Shown in pieces: positions 36,481 to 45,909 of a stretch of DNA of 64,000 nucleotides (positions are counted from its first letter, which is position 1; each line of letters opens with the position of its first letter). Position numbers and translations under genes: made by a program. The DNA comes from Lachnospiraceae bacterium. Lineage in GTDB: Bacteria > Bacillota > Clostridia > Lachnospirales > Lachnospiraceae. Below the pieces are notes generated by a model. It did no database searches. It was given only the letters and a program-made list of their open reading frames with translations, and was not told the origin of the DNA. The DNA lies in the NCBI GenBank assembly GCA_014804755.1, contig JAAUZE010000008.1, positions 350,109-414,108 of the forward strand. Direction: 5' to 3'.

Positions 36481-37596
36481 ATGAAAATTGTATGTTTTTA
36501 TCTTCCTCAGTTCCATGAGATTCCTGAGAATAATGAGTGGTGGGGGAAAGGATATACCGACTGGCGGGCAGCAAAAAACGCTAAGCAGTATAGCAGAAAG
36601 CAACGGCAGCCAAGGGTACCGCTGGACGACAATTATTATGATCTGTCAGACGAGAATGCATCGGCCTTAAAATGGCAGGCGGGTTTGGCAGAACAATATG
36701 GAATTTATGGATTCTGTATGTATCACTATTGGTTTCACGGAAGACATATTTTAGAGAAACCGGTAGAGATATTCCGTCAACATAAAGAGATAAAGCTTCA
36801 TTACAGTCTTTGCTGGGACAATAATACCTTTAAGCGGACATGGTATGCCAATAAGAATGAGCAGGAGGTTTTGATTCAGCAGGACTATGGTGATGAGGCT
36901 GTCTGGACTCAGCATTTTATGGATTTGCTTCCGTATTTTTCGGACGAACGATATATTAAGATTGACAACAAACCCGTGTTCCATATTTATCGTGCGCATC
37001 AGATCGAATGTTTAGAGGAGATGCTTATATGCTGGAAGCGTCTGGCCAAAGAGAATGGCTTTGCCGGTGTATATATGATTGCCGGTGACTCGGATAATCG
37101 GGGCAGGGTAAAAGGGACAAATGAACTTGATGCGTATTACAATTTTGAACCGCAGCACGCGTATCATATTAACATTCACAAAATGTATGGAAGGACATGT
37201 ATCCTTGCAGGCGGTATCAAGAAGCGCCTTAATGCGCTGTTCCATACATCTTTTCTTCCGTATGTGCGGAATGCGAAGGGCATCTATCGGTGTATGGTAA
37301 AAGATAATGTACAGACACCAAAGAAAGTTTATTATGGAATGTTTGCGGATTATGATGATACGCCGAGACGGCAGGAACGCGGTGTTGTATATGCCGGTAA
37401 TTCGTTAGAACTGTTCAAAGATGCATTAAGGAAGCAGATACGGAAATCAGTACAGGCAGAAAATGAGTTTTTATATATCAACGCGTGGAATGAGTGGGGT
37501 GAGTCTGCGTATCTGGAGCCGGATGAGCGTAACGGATATGCATACCTGGAGTGTATTCAACGGGTTTTGCAGGAGGAAAATGTGTATGGGAACTAA
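36481..37596 (+). CDS. WbsX-family glycan enzyme (glycosyltransferase / GH99-like)
   Basis: A 371-residue protein with the WbsX pattern: FYLPQFHEIPENNEWWGKGYTDW at the N-terminus (given in parts: YLPQFH, NEWWGKGYTDW), GFCMYHYWFHG near residue 79, and YINAWNEWGESAYLEPD near the C-terminus, which carries conserved acidic residues. The family is annotated as O-antigen glycosyltransferase but shares its fold with GH99 endo-glycosidases, so its real chemistry is debated. It overlaps the next gene by 11 bp. Confidence 0.85.
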   Translation: MKIVCFYLPQFHEIPENNEWWGKGYTDWRAAKNAKQYSRKQRQPRVPLDDNYYDLSDENASALKWQAGLAEQYGIYGFCMYHYWFHGRHILEKPVEIFRQHKEIKLHYSLCWDNNTFKRTWYANKNEQEVLIQQDYGDEAVWTQHFMDLLPYFSDERYIKIDNKPVFHIYRAHQIECLEEMLICWKRLAKENGFAGVYMIAGDSDNRGRVKGTNELDAYYNFEPQHAYHINIHKMYGRTCILAGGIKKRLNALFHTSFLPYVRNAKGIYRCMVKDNVQTPKKVYYGMFADYDDTPRRQERGVVYAGNSLELFKDALRKQIRKSVQAENEFLYINAWNEWGESAYLEPDERNGYAYLECIQRVLQEENVYGN

Positions 37597-38368
37597 AGCA
37601 TTGGTAACTGGCGGTACAAAAAAGAATATCGACGCCATGGCCGTACTCGCTCTGAATGTGAAAGAGCGGACGCCGGGACTGGCAGACGAGATGGTGATAT
37701 TTCATGATGGGGTTTCGGAGGAAATACAGGAAAAGTTTCAGATGATTATGCCCAGCCGGTTTATCAGATACCGCTGTCCTGTTTCAAAGTGGAAGCTTTG
37801 GAGGAATCCGACGATTCGCTATTTTTCTGAGATGGTATTTTGCAAAATCGAATGTTTCAGGCTGCTGAAAGAATATGAAACGGTTGTCTGGTCCGATTAT
37901 GATGTGATCATCAAAGAAGATCTTTCCGCACTGCTCGATGAAAAAGAAGCAATTTCTTTTGTGAGCGATACGGAGACGAAATTATCGGACATGTTCCACA
38001 AGACGATTTGTCAAAAGAATATGAGCGGTTATAATATGGGTGGGGTAAGCATCTGCACGCCGTTATTTGTACTAAAAAGATCCGAAAATGTGGATTATGA
38101 TAAATATTGTGATTGGTATTATCATGCCTTGAAAGAGTATGCTCGTTTTCTGTATCTGCCGGAACAATGCCTGTTTACGATGATGGTCCAGAAGTTTGAG
38201 ATACCTTACCATCGGTTGGATCATAGGGTATATTTTACGCACCCAAGGGATGATGCAGAGGATGTTAAGATTATCCATGCGTACGGGCAGCCCAAATTTT
38301 GGAATGGGCTTGAAAATCAAGTGTGGAATCGATACTATCAGGAATGGATGAAAATAAAAGGCGAGTGA
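37586..38368 (+). CDS. GT8-like glycosyltransferase
   Basis: A 260-residue GT-A protein. It begins [16 protein letters not shown], has a metal-binding D-Y-D in WSDYDVII near residue 103, a [10 protein letters not shown] acceptor-side segment near residue 150, and [10 protein letters not shown] near residue 232, matching the HxxGxxKPW ending of GT8. ATG 37586 follows AGGAGG and overlaps the previous gene by 11 bp; an in-frame ATG at 37463 lies deep in that gene and is unlikely. Confidence 0.75.
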   Translation: MGTKALVTGGTKKNIDAMAVLALNVKERTPGLADEMVIFHDGVSEEIQEKFQMIMPSRFIRYRCPVSKWKLWRNPTIRYFSEMVFCKIECFRLLKEYETVVWSDYDVIIKEDLSALLDEKEAISFVSDTETKLSDMFHKTICQKNMSGYNMGGVSICTPLFVLKRSENVDYDKYCDWYYHALKEYARFLYLPEQCLFTMMVQKFEIPYHRLDHRVYFTHPRDDAEDVKIIHAYGQPKFWNGLENQVWNRYYQEWMKIKGE

Positions 38369-38373
38369 GCAGG

Positions 38374-38991
38374 ATGTGGAACTGTTTATTTAAAAAAATA
38401 AAATGGATCAGACTTAGGCGGGAATGGTACAGGAAAAATAGCCATAACCATTGTGCGATACAAAAACCGTTTGATATTACGAAAGTCACAATTGGGAAAG
38501 AGACATATGGGATGATAAATCCGTATTTCTACCATAATCCGGACGAGAAATTAGTCATTGGCTCATATTGTTCCATCGGCGAGGGCACGCGGTTTGTATT
38601 TTCAGAACATGACTATTCCAGGTTTTCTACTTTTCCTTTCCAGGAATTCGTGTTGGGAGAAAAAGAGAGAAATCCCACCAAAGGTCCCATCATACTTGAG
38701 GATGATGTATGGATCGGCATGAATTGTATGATTCTTTCGGGAGTGGTGATACATCAGGGAGCAGTAATCGGAGCAGGCAGCGTTGTAGCAAAAGACATTC
38801 CGCCATATGCAATCTATGCAGGAGGGAAAATCGTGAAATATCGATTTGATGAGGGTACGATTGAAAAACTGCTGAAAATAGACTATAATAAGTTAGAGAA
38901 AGAGGATGTAGCTGAGAATAGGAATTTGATTTATCAAACACTGGATCGGCACTTTTTCGATTCGGAGCTGTATTTCAAACTCTGTAGATAA
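38374..38991 (+). CDS. Hexapeptide O-acetyltransferase (xenobiotic/CatB-like)
   Basis: A 205-residue left-handed beta-helix acetyltransferase. [15 protein letters not shown] starts the hexapeptide repeats near residue 67, the catalytic His is in SEHDYSRF near residue 83, and [27 protein letters not shown] near residue 113 completes the coil (shown here as its start, VWIGMN). It acetylates a sugar hydroxyl using acetyl-CoA in the cytosol. The gene starts 6 nt after the GT8-like stop. Upstream in-frame ATGs at 38323 and 38344 overlap that gene. Confidence 0.87.
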   Translation: MWNCLFKKIKWIRLRREWYRKNSHNHCAIQKPFDITKVTIGKETYGMINPYFYHNPDEKLVIGSYCSIGEGTRFVFSEHDYSRFSTFPFQEFVLGEKERNPTKGPIILEDDVWIGMNCMILSGVVIHQGAVIGAGSVVAKDIPPYAIYAGGKIVKYRFDEGTIEKLLKIDYNKLEKEDVAENRNLIYQTLDRHFFDSELYFKLCR

Positions 38992-39242
38992 TCAAATGGA
39001 AGAAGCATGAAAAAACAGGAAAAATCACATATGGCAGAAGATGTCTTGAATCTATGACCGATATTAATCAACGGATTTTTAGCAGGCTGGCACCGGAAAA
39101 TGTGTATGTGAATATTAAAGAGGCAAGTGAATATTCAAATCGGGCGGAGTCTGCGGAAAGAAGCGTTCGGATGAAAGAAAACAGGGGGGATTCGCCACTC
39201 TTTGAATTGGGAGAAAGTAGGAAATTAAAAGTGGAGGACTGG

Positions 39243-40190
39243 ATGAAAACAATAGACATTGTTGTGCCCTGCTATAATGAAGAGGCATGTGTATCGCTGC
39301 TCTATACTGAAATCGAAAAGGTATTCTCCGCTATTGAAAAGGAGATTGCTTGGCGGATAATCTATGTGGATGATGGAAGCAAAGATAATACGCTGAGCAA
39401 AATTAAGGAACTGACTGAAGAAAAAAGCGGGGGATTCGCAAAATATATTACTTTTTCCCGCAATTTTGGTAAGGAAGCCGCCATTTATGCGGGTTTATCT
39501 TATTCGGATGCAGATTATGTCGTTCTGATGGATGCTGATTTACAGCATCCTCCATCTTTGATTCCACAGATGTTATCGAAAATAGAAGAAGGCTATGACT
39601 GTTGTGGGGCAAGAAGAGTCAGCAGAAAAGGAGAGCCAAAGGTTCGCAGTTTTTTTTCGCGGACTTTTTATCGAGCAATGAAATCTCTGACAGGGCTGGA
39701 AATGGTACAAGGCGGAAGTGATTACCGCATGATGACAAGGCAGGTTGTGGAAACGATCGTGTCCATGAAAGAGAGAGAGCGTTTCACAAAAGGAATATTC
39801 AGTTGGGTCGGCTTTTCGACCTGTTGGATTGAATATGAAAATGTTGCGCGGGCGGCAGGGCGGACAAAATGGTCTTTTGGAGGATTATTTCAGTATGCGG
39901 TAAGCGGATTTATTGCATTTGCAACGACTCCGCTAAGGGCTGCTATTTGGTTTGGGTTTACGATTGATATTATTACGGTGATTTATGCAATTTGGTTTTT
40001 TATTAGTAGTATAAAAAGTACAGGGGCAAGGACAGGATACGCAACCATTGTGTTGCTGCTTATGTTTTTTGGAGGAACGATTATTTTACTGCTGGGAGTG
40101 ATCGGGGAATACTTGGCACGGATTTACATGGAGTCGAAGGACAGACCGCTCTTTGTCTTAAAGGACAGTAATATTGAGAGGAGATCGTGA
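39243..40190 (+). CDS. GtrB-like polyprenyl-phosphate glycosyltransferase
   Basis: A 315-residue enzyme of the DPM/GtrB type: IDIVVPCYNEEAC at the start, VDDGSKDNT near residue 39, MDADLQHPP near residue 96, RNFGKEAA in between, and two C-terminal membrane helices ending in GVIGEYLARIY. It makes a polyprenyl-phosphate sugar. ATG 39243 has GGAGG at ideal distance. The frame is open upstream to ATG 39054, which would add 63 unrelated hydrophilic residues; I take that as non-coding or a remnant. Confidence 0.88.
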   Translation: MKTIDIVVPCYNEEACVSLLYTEIEKVFSAIEKEIAWRIIYVDDGSKDNTLSKIKELTEEKSGGFAKYITFSRNFGKEAAIYAGLSYSDADYVVLMDADLQHPPSLIPQMLSKIEEGYDCCGARRVSRKGEPKVRSFFSRTFYRAMKSLTGLEMVQGGSDYRMMTRQVVETIVSMKERERFTKGIFSWVGFSTCWIEYENVARAAGRTKWSFGGLFQYAVSGFIAFATTPLRAAIWFGFTIDIITVIYAIWFFISSIKSTGARTGYATIVLLLMFFGGTIILLLGVIGEYLARIYMESKDRPLFVLKDSNIERRS

Positions 40191-40197
40191 ATGTAAT

Positions 40198-41133
40198 ATG
40201 CTTCATAGAATAAAAGAATGGATAATACAAATAATTTGGGGATTGTATAGCAGGGGATATCTTGCCCCGAAGATGAAAAGAAAATTGCAAAGAGGCCGCA
40301 AAGCAGATGCTGATTTCAACAGGCAGTATGCTCATGAACTGGATTTTTTGTTAAATAAGACACTCCGGTTTGTACCATATGAAACGGATACGCCTTGCTT
40401 TCGTGAGATTGAGACTGCACAGGACGGCAAGGGGAAGCTTCCTTATGCCGTAGTGGGCGGTAAGAAGCTGTTTTTGATGCGGGGAAGTCACCAAAAAGAA
40501 ATACAGAAATACATTGCGGGATTGATGGAGGAACAGGCGGACAACTCTCCCCATCTGTACATTGACAGGGACGATCCATTTCTCAAAGTGGACCATCCTT
40601 CAGAAGGACCGATTCTGATTGATGTGGGTTGTGCGGAAGGGAACTTCACGCTGGAATATATCGGGTATGCCCGTGAGGCATATCTGATAGAAGGAGATTC
40701 GCGCTGGAATGAACCGTTAAAAGCGACCTTTGCGCCTTGGGCGGAAAAGGTTCATATCGTGAATCAGTTTGTTGCAGACAAGTCTGATGAAGCAGCAAAG
40801 CAGACTTCATTAGATGAGTTATTTGCGGGTTTTCACGGCGAAAGAATATTTTTGAAAATGGATCTGGAAGGATGGGGCTTGAAGGCACTACAGGGAAGCA
40901 CGAACCTGTTAAATAATAATGATGTCTATGTTGCGTGTGCATGCTATCATTCTGATACGGAATACGAAGATATCAGCAAGTATTTAGAAGCAGCGCATCC
41001 GGATTATGCAGTTTGGTCGTCTACGGGCGTATGTATTTGCTGGTTTGATAAAGCACTTTCCTATCCGTATTTTAGGCGGGGAATGTTGCGAGCCAGAAAC
41101 AAAGCATATCTCAAGGGGGAAGTGTCAATATGA
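40198..41133 (+). CDS. FkbM-like methyltransferase
   Basis: A 311-residue protein. The SAM-binding start is LIDVGCAEGNFT near residue 140, with YLIEGDSRW for ribose binding and LKMDLEGWGLKAL near residue 220 in the place of the FkbM DxEG motif. The C-terminal residues are basic. ATG 40198 is used; AGGAG is rather far (about 14 bp). It overlaps the next gene by ATGA. Target sugar unknown. Confidence 0.78.
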   Translation: MLHRIKEWIIQIIWGLYSRGYLAPKMKRKLQRGRKADADFNRQYAHELDFLLNKTLRFVPYETDTPCFREIETAQDGKGKLPYAVVGGKKLFLMRGSHQKEIQKYIAGLMEEQADNSPHLYIDRDDPFLKVDHPSEGPILIDVGCAEGNFTLEYIGYAREAYLIEGDSRWNEPLKATFAPWAEKVHIVNQFVADKSDEAAKQTSLDELFAGFHGERIFLKMDLEGWGLKALQGSTNLLNNNDVYVACACYHSDTEYEDISKYLEAAHPDYAVWSSTGVCICWFDKALSYPYFRRGMLRARNKAYLKGEVSI

Positions 41134-42068
41134 AACCGCTAGTATCCGTCGTTATACCTACGTATAATCGTTCTGATTTTGTTATACGTTGCATTGATGC
41201 TGTTTTGGAATCTGCCTATGATAATTTAGAGGTTCTTGTGGTGGATAACCATTCGACTGACAAAACGGTTGAATCGATAGAAGCACAAAATTATGGGGAC
41301 AGGGTGAAACTTATCCGGAACAGGAAAAATCTGATGGCAGCAGGTGCGAGAAATGTCGGAATCCATCACAGCAGAGGGGAATTGATCCTGCTTATGGATG
41401 ATGATAACCTGATTGATAAACAGACCATCAGTCATATGGTCAGGGATATGGAGGAAGATGAAAAGATCGGGATTATTACTGCATTATGTATTCAGTATGA
41501 TATGCGGGAAACGCAGGTGGGCAGATCCACGATCAGCTTATATACTTCTAAGGCATCCTGGACGCATGGTGATTACAGAAATGATGATGACGTAATTGAG
41601 ACGGACTGCTGTGAAAATATGTGGATGATTCGAAAGGATGTTGTCAGAAAAATCGGATATATCGATACGGATTATTATATTATGCTGGAGGATGCTGATT
41701 TTTGCAGAAGAATCAAACTGAGCGGATACAAGGCCGTGCTTGATCCGAGGGCACAGACTGTGCATTACCGTGTGAAATCTCCGGATGAGAATGCGGAGCT
41801 GCGTGCATGGGGAATAGGAAAACCGATCAGGGCGTTTTATTTTGCAAAAAACCGCAGTGTCTATATGCGGAAATTTGCGCCGCTGGTCGGGAAGCTTCTG
41901 TATTTCCTCTTTTTTATACATGCATTTTTGGTCTATTACTGCCTGAAGGCAATTCGGCACGGCAGATGGGATATTGCTGCATCCTATTTTAAGGGATATG
42001 TCACCGGAATGTTTATCAAAATAAAGAGAGGGCTTTATATTGGATACAGCGGCGCGGAAACAGAATAA
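41130..42068 (+). CDS. Family 2 glycosyltransferase
   Basis: A 312-residue GT2 enzyme with VSVVIPTYNRSDFV, VVDNHSTDKT near residue 37, LLMDDDNLID metal site near residue 88, MLEDADFCRRI near residue 190, and a hydrophobic C-terminal helix (LLYFLFFIHAFLVYY) that may dock it to the membrane. Coupled by 4-bp overlap upstream and a 29-bp overlap downstream. Confidence 0.9.
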   Translation: MKPLVSVVIPTYNRSDFVIRCIDAVLESAYDNLEVLVVDNHSTDKTVESIEAQNYGDRVKLIRNRKNLMAAGARNVGIHHSRGELILLMDDDNLIDKQTISHMVRDMEEDEKIGIITALCIQYDMRETQVGRSTISLYTSKASWTHGDYRNDDDVIETDCCENMWMIRKDVVRKIGYIDTDYYIMLEDADFCRRIKLSGYKAVLDPRAQTVHYRVKSPDENAELRAWGIGKPIRAFYFAKNRSVYMRKFAPLVGKLLYFLFFIHAFLVYYCLKAIRHGRWDIAASYFKGYVTGMFIKIKRGLYIGYSGAETE

Positions 42069-43224
42069 TAGAAAACAGATACTGTCCCTGTCATGGAGGG
42101 ATATCCGCTCGGAAAAAGCGGGCGGAGCAGAAATTCATACACATGAGCTATTAAAAGCAATTAGTCAAAACTATGAGATTGTCCATATTGCAATGAAAAG
42201 TAAGGGGGCGGCGGACAGGGAGGATGTTGACGGAATATCTTATATACGCCACGGTAATTGCCTTGGTGTTCTGCTTTTTGCGATTTCCTACTATATACGG
42301 CATCGGAAGCAAATTGTACTTGTATTCGATCAGTGCAATACGTTTCGTTTTTTCACAAAATTCTGGGTTTCCAAGAAAAAGCGTGTATTTTATATCCACC
42401 AGCTGACACGTGAAATCTGGGACATCCAAATGGGGGGCGTATTAGGAAAAATCGGTAAAATGCTGGAAACACCCATGCTTCGACTAAATAGAAAGGATTA
42501 TACGATTACGGTATCGGAATCTACAAAGCAGGAGCTGGTAGAACTCGGTTTTGATAAGAACAAAATTATAATTGTGCCGAACGGACTTCCAGTGCAGCTT
42601 TTTGACAGAAGTACTTTTCTTGAAAAAGAAAAGGAATTGACATTCATTTATTGTGGGAGATATGCAAAGTATAAGGGAATTGATGATACGATAGAGGCAT
42701 TTGGGGAGTATAAAAAGGAAAATGTCGGTGCAAGGTTATGGGTTGTCGGAAAAACCGATATACAGTATTTGGAACAGAGGTTGGTTCCGCTCTGCCGCAA
42801 ATACGGACTAAGTTATGGAAAAGAGGAAGGATATGATGTCGTTTTCTGGGGCTTTGTGCCAGAAGAACAAAAGTATGATCTGATGCAGCGCGCGCATGTC
42901 TTAGTGTGTCCGTCGGTTCGGGAGGGGTGGGGAATTATTATATCGGAGGCAGGATATTTGGGAACGCCGAGCATTGTATATCATTCCCCGGGACTGCGGG
43001 ATGCGGTATCCTATGGTGAAACAGGATATTTGTGTACGCACAATACAGTGGATGAGCTTGTGCGCTATATGCGTGAGGCCACTGGCAATATTGAAAAATA
43101 TAAGATGCTTCAGATGCGTGCCCATCAGTTTGCAGCTACGCTTCGGTGGGAAAATAACCGCATCATTATCAATGCTTTGATAGAAAAGGTGATTCATGCA
43201 CAGGGAAAGAGGAAGATGGAATGA
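42040..43224 (+). CDS. Family 4 glycosyltransferase
   Basis: A 394-residue GT-B enzyme. The N-domain has WRDIRSEKAGGAEIHTHEL near residue 19, a loop shared with polysaccharide GT4 proteins; the C-domain shows FIYCGRYAKYKGIDD near residue 205 and the donor site CPSVREGWGIIISEAGYLGTPS near residue 289. The start appears to be TTG 42040 after AGAGAGGG; no good ATG lies before the conserved N-terminus. It overlaps both neighbours. Confidence 0.87.
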   Translation: MDTAARKQNNRKQILSLSWRDIRSEKAGGAEIHTHELLKAISQNYEIVHIAMKSKGAADREDVDGISYIRHGNCLGVLLFAISYYIRHRKQIVLVFDQCNTFRFFTKFWVSKKKRVFYIHQLTREIWDIQMGGVLGKIGKMLETPMLRLNRKDYTITVSESTKQELVELGFDKNKIIIVPNGLPVQLFDRSTFLEKEKELTFIYCGRYAKYKGIDDTIEAFGEYKKENVGARLWVVGKTDIQYLEQRLVPLCRKYGLSYGKEEGYDVVFWGFVPEEQKYDLMQRAHVLVCPSVREGWGIIISEAGYLGTPSIVYHSPGLRDAVSYGETGYLCTHNTVDELVRYMREATGNIEKYKMLQMRAHQFAATLRWENNRIIINALIEKVIHAQGKRKME

Positions 43225-44273
43225 TGGGATATGAACTGGTTAGCATTATCATTGCCACGTATAATTCCGCAAAGCATCTCGGAAAAGTATTGGAGGCGAT
43301 CCGCAGGCAGAATTATCCGCAGGATAGCGTAGAAATACTGATTGTGGACGGCGGTTCGTCGGACGAGACCTGCACGCTTGCGCAGAAGAACGGATGCATT
43401 GTGCTGCATAATCCGAAAACAGAACCGGTACATGCAAAGCTGCTGGGACTTCAGCATGCAAATGGGAAATACATCCTGTTTCTTGATCATGATGAGGTGA
43501 TGGAAAACAGCAGAAGCATTAGCAGAAAGGTTGATGCAATTCAACAAAATCCCCAGTGTCATGTTGTACTGGGAAGCGGCTATAAGCGGCCGCAGGGGTA
43601 TCCGCGCATTAACCAGTATATTTCGGAGTACGGCGACCCATTCTCACTTTTTTTATATAATTTTTCCAAGTATGATACATGTCTGGAGAAGCTATTGCTG
43701 AAATACTACCGGGTGATCAGAGCAGAAAAGGATTACATCTGCATAGATTTTGCCGGAAGGAAAAAAGAGCCGATCATAGAGCTGTGCTGCCTCGGCACGA
43801 TGCTTGACAACAGCTATTTTTCAAAAATACCGCATGCCTACACGGATGGAAAGGTTATGACGCATTTGTTTTATGTGATGCTGGAAAAGGGTGATACTGC
43901 CGTAATATGCATGAAGGATGATGCGTTGCTGCACTATTCCGCTGATTCCGTAAAAGCGTATTTGCCAAAATTGAAATGGCGTGTGTGTAACAACATCCAT
44001 TTTCCGGAAATGGGAGAAAGCGGAGTCAGCGGAAGACTAAAATATCAAAAGAATCTGAAAATAAAACGGTATTTTTTTGTGCCTTATGCATTGCTGATTT
44101 TGCCAGCACTGCTGCATGGGATGTGGCTGGCGGTCCTTAGAAGAAATCCGGTCTATTTGCTGCATCCGTATTTTTCTTTTTATGTCGTGATACAAATCAT
44201 CTGGCAGAGTATGATGAAGGTGATGGGGATCAGGCCGAGGATGAAAAGCTATGACGGAAAAAAGGAAATCTGA
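43221..44273 (+). CDS. Family 2 glycosyltransferase with C-terminal membrane segments
   Basis: A 350-residue GT2 enzyme. It has VSIIIATYNSAKHLG, IVDGGSSDET near residue 41, LFLDHDEVM metal site near residue 88 (D-H-D), and one or two hydrophobic C-terminal segments (YALLILPALLHGMW, FYVVIQIIW), suggesting it sits at the membrane. GGAAGATGG ribosome region with a 4-bp overlap to the previous gene. Confidence 0.86.
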   Translation: MMGYELVSIIIATYNSAKHLGKVLEAIRRQNYPQDSVEILIVDGGSSDETCTLAQKNGCIVLHNPKTEPVHAKLLGLQHANGKYILFLDHDEVMENSRSISRKVDAIQQNPQCHVVLGSGYKRPQGYPRINQYISEYGDPFSLFLYNFSKYDTCLEKLLLKYYRVIRAEKDYICIDFAGRKKEPIIELCCLGTMLDNSYFSKIPHAYTDGKVMTHLFYVMLEKGDTAVICMKDDALLHYSADSVKAYLPKLKWRVCNNIHFPEMGESGVSGRLKYQKNLKIKRYFFVPYALLILPALLHGMWLAVLRRNPVYLLHPYFSFYVVIQIIWQSMMKVMGIRPRMKSYDGKKEI

Positions 44274-44333
44274 TATTTACAGATACTGACGGGAATCGGT
44301 ACGGGCGGATGGAATATAGGATGTGGAAATAAA

Positions 44334-45848
44334 ATGGCAAGCGCATATATCAAGCATATTAAAAAAAATATGATCTGGATGGGAATATTAAATTTAATTG
44401 CAATGATATTCCCGTTTCTTATCCGAACAATGATGATTCGCTATCTGGGCAGTGAGTGCTTGGGACTGAACAGCCTGTGCGTGTCCGTATTATATGTGCT
44501 GAATGCAGCGGAATTTGGCATGACGGATGCAATGGTTTACCGGCTTTATAAACCGATTGCGACAGACGATTCTGATGAGGTATGTAGATTACTTGGGCAA
44601 TATCGGACGGTTTATTTTGCGATCGGAGGTATAATTTTCATCGCAGGGCTGATTTTAAGCCCGTTTCTGGAACAGATGATTTCTGGGGATAGACCGAAAA
44701 ATGTGAACATTTATGTGATTTTTTTGGGTTATCTGCTAAATTCTGTTTTCAGCTATACACCTCTTGCCTACCGAAAATTAATTTTGTTGGCAAATCAGCA
44801 TAAGGATTATGAGGCAATGATAAGCAGCCTTTGTCTGTTATGTACTTATGTGCTGCAGATGGTATGCATTGTTCGGGGGAATTATTATGCATATGTCATT
44901 TTGTTATCGCTGTGCAGCCTTACGGTCAATATCCTGATTTATTATACGACGCAAAAAAAGTATCCGCAGTATGTATGCCGGAAAAAGAAACATGACAAGG
45001 ATCAAACTCTGCGGGTTATGGGAAAAGATATGCTTGGTGTGGGAATATATCGGTTTCGGGATGTCAGCAGAAATGCATTTGACAGTATTATCATTTCCAA
45101 AATGATGGGGCTGGTTTCGGTCGCCAATTACCAGAATTATTATTCCGTTTTAACTATTCCGATAACGATAAGGCGGATTTTTATTGCTGCAGTCACGCCT
45201 TCACTGGGGAACTATATTGCTTTGCAGGAGCGTGACAACAGCTATCTTGTATATAAGGAGCTGCTTTTCCTGCAATTATTTGTATCGGGCTGGTTTGCGA
45301 TCTGTTATTTCTGTTTGATACAGGATTTCATCGTAATTTGGATTGGCAGGGAATACCTGCTTTCCGTGGTAACCGCATTTTTGATGGCGCTTTATTTTTA
45401 TTTACTTGGAATAACCGATACATTTAAGATGATGCGGGAGACGGCGGGGATGTGGAATCGGGGAAAAAAGGTCGCGGTTCTTGAAATGGTGGGTAATCTG
45501 CTGTTTAATGTCATCATGGGTTATTTTTGGGGGATTGAGGGCGTAGTTTTAGCGACAATTGTTACACTCATGTTTCTGAATATTCCGTTTGAGGGAAGTA
45601 TTGTTATAAATAAATACTTTAGACAAACGGGGGTAGGGCATTTTGTAATCCTGATAAAGAATATGGTGTGGGTAACTGGGTCGGGACTTATCATTTCAAT
45701 GCTGTATGCGGTGATGCCGGATGTTTTTATATGGAAATTTGCGGTGAAGGTACTGGCCTGTATAATGATACCGCCGTTTTTGTTTGTTGTAGGCATGCAT
45801 CATACGGAAGAATTTCGGAGTGTAATGAGGCGTTTAAAACGCGCTTAG
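44334..45848 (+). CDS. Wzx-like oligosaccharide flippase
   Basis: A 504-residue membrane protein with about 12-14 hydrophobic helices, starting with the typical FLIRTMMIRYLGSECLGLNSL segment of MATE-like (MVF/PST) flippases. It would move the undecaprenyl-linked repeat unit across the membrane. It is the only such flippase in the window, yet two ABC flippases are also present, so more than one exported glycan is likely. No Wzy-type polymerase is recognisable next to it. Confidence 0.9.
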   Translation: MASAYIKHIKKNMIWMGILNLIAMIFPFLIRTMMIRYLGSECLGLNSLCVSVLYVLNAAEFGMTDAMVYRLYKPIATDDSDEVCRLLGQYRTVYFAIGGIIFIAGLILSPFLEQMISGDRPKNVNIYVIFLGYLLNSVFSYTPLAYRKLILLANQHKDYEAMISSLCLLCTYVLQMVCIVRGNYYAYVILLSLCSLTVNILIYYTTQKKYPQYVCRKKKHDKDQTLRVMGKDMLGVGIYRFRDVSRNAFDSIIISKMMGLVSVANYQNYYSVLTIPITIRRIFIAAVTPSLGNYIALQERDNSYLVYKELLFLQLFVSGWFAICYFCLIQDFIVIWIGREYLLSVVTAFLMALYFYLLGITDTFKMMRETAGMWNRGKKVAVLEMVGNLLFNVIMGYFWGIEGVVLATIVTLMFLNIPFEGSIVINKYFRQTGVGHFVILIKNMVWVTGSGLIISMLYAVMPDVFIWKFAVKVLACIMIPPFLFVVGMHHTEEFRSVMRRLKRA

Positions 45849-45909
45849 CGATGTAACGAGCATCGTGGTTTTTATCGCACAAGCAGTGTGTTTGTACCGG
45901 AGGTGGGCA

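Noticed and set aside
45849-45880. Short CGATG/CATCG hairpin after the Wzx gene as a terminator
   Set aside because: Only a 5-bp stem and a broken T-run; too weak to call.
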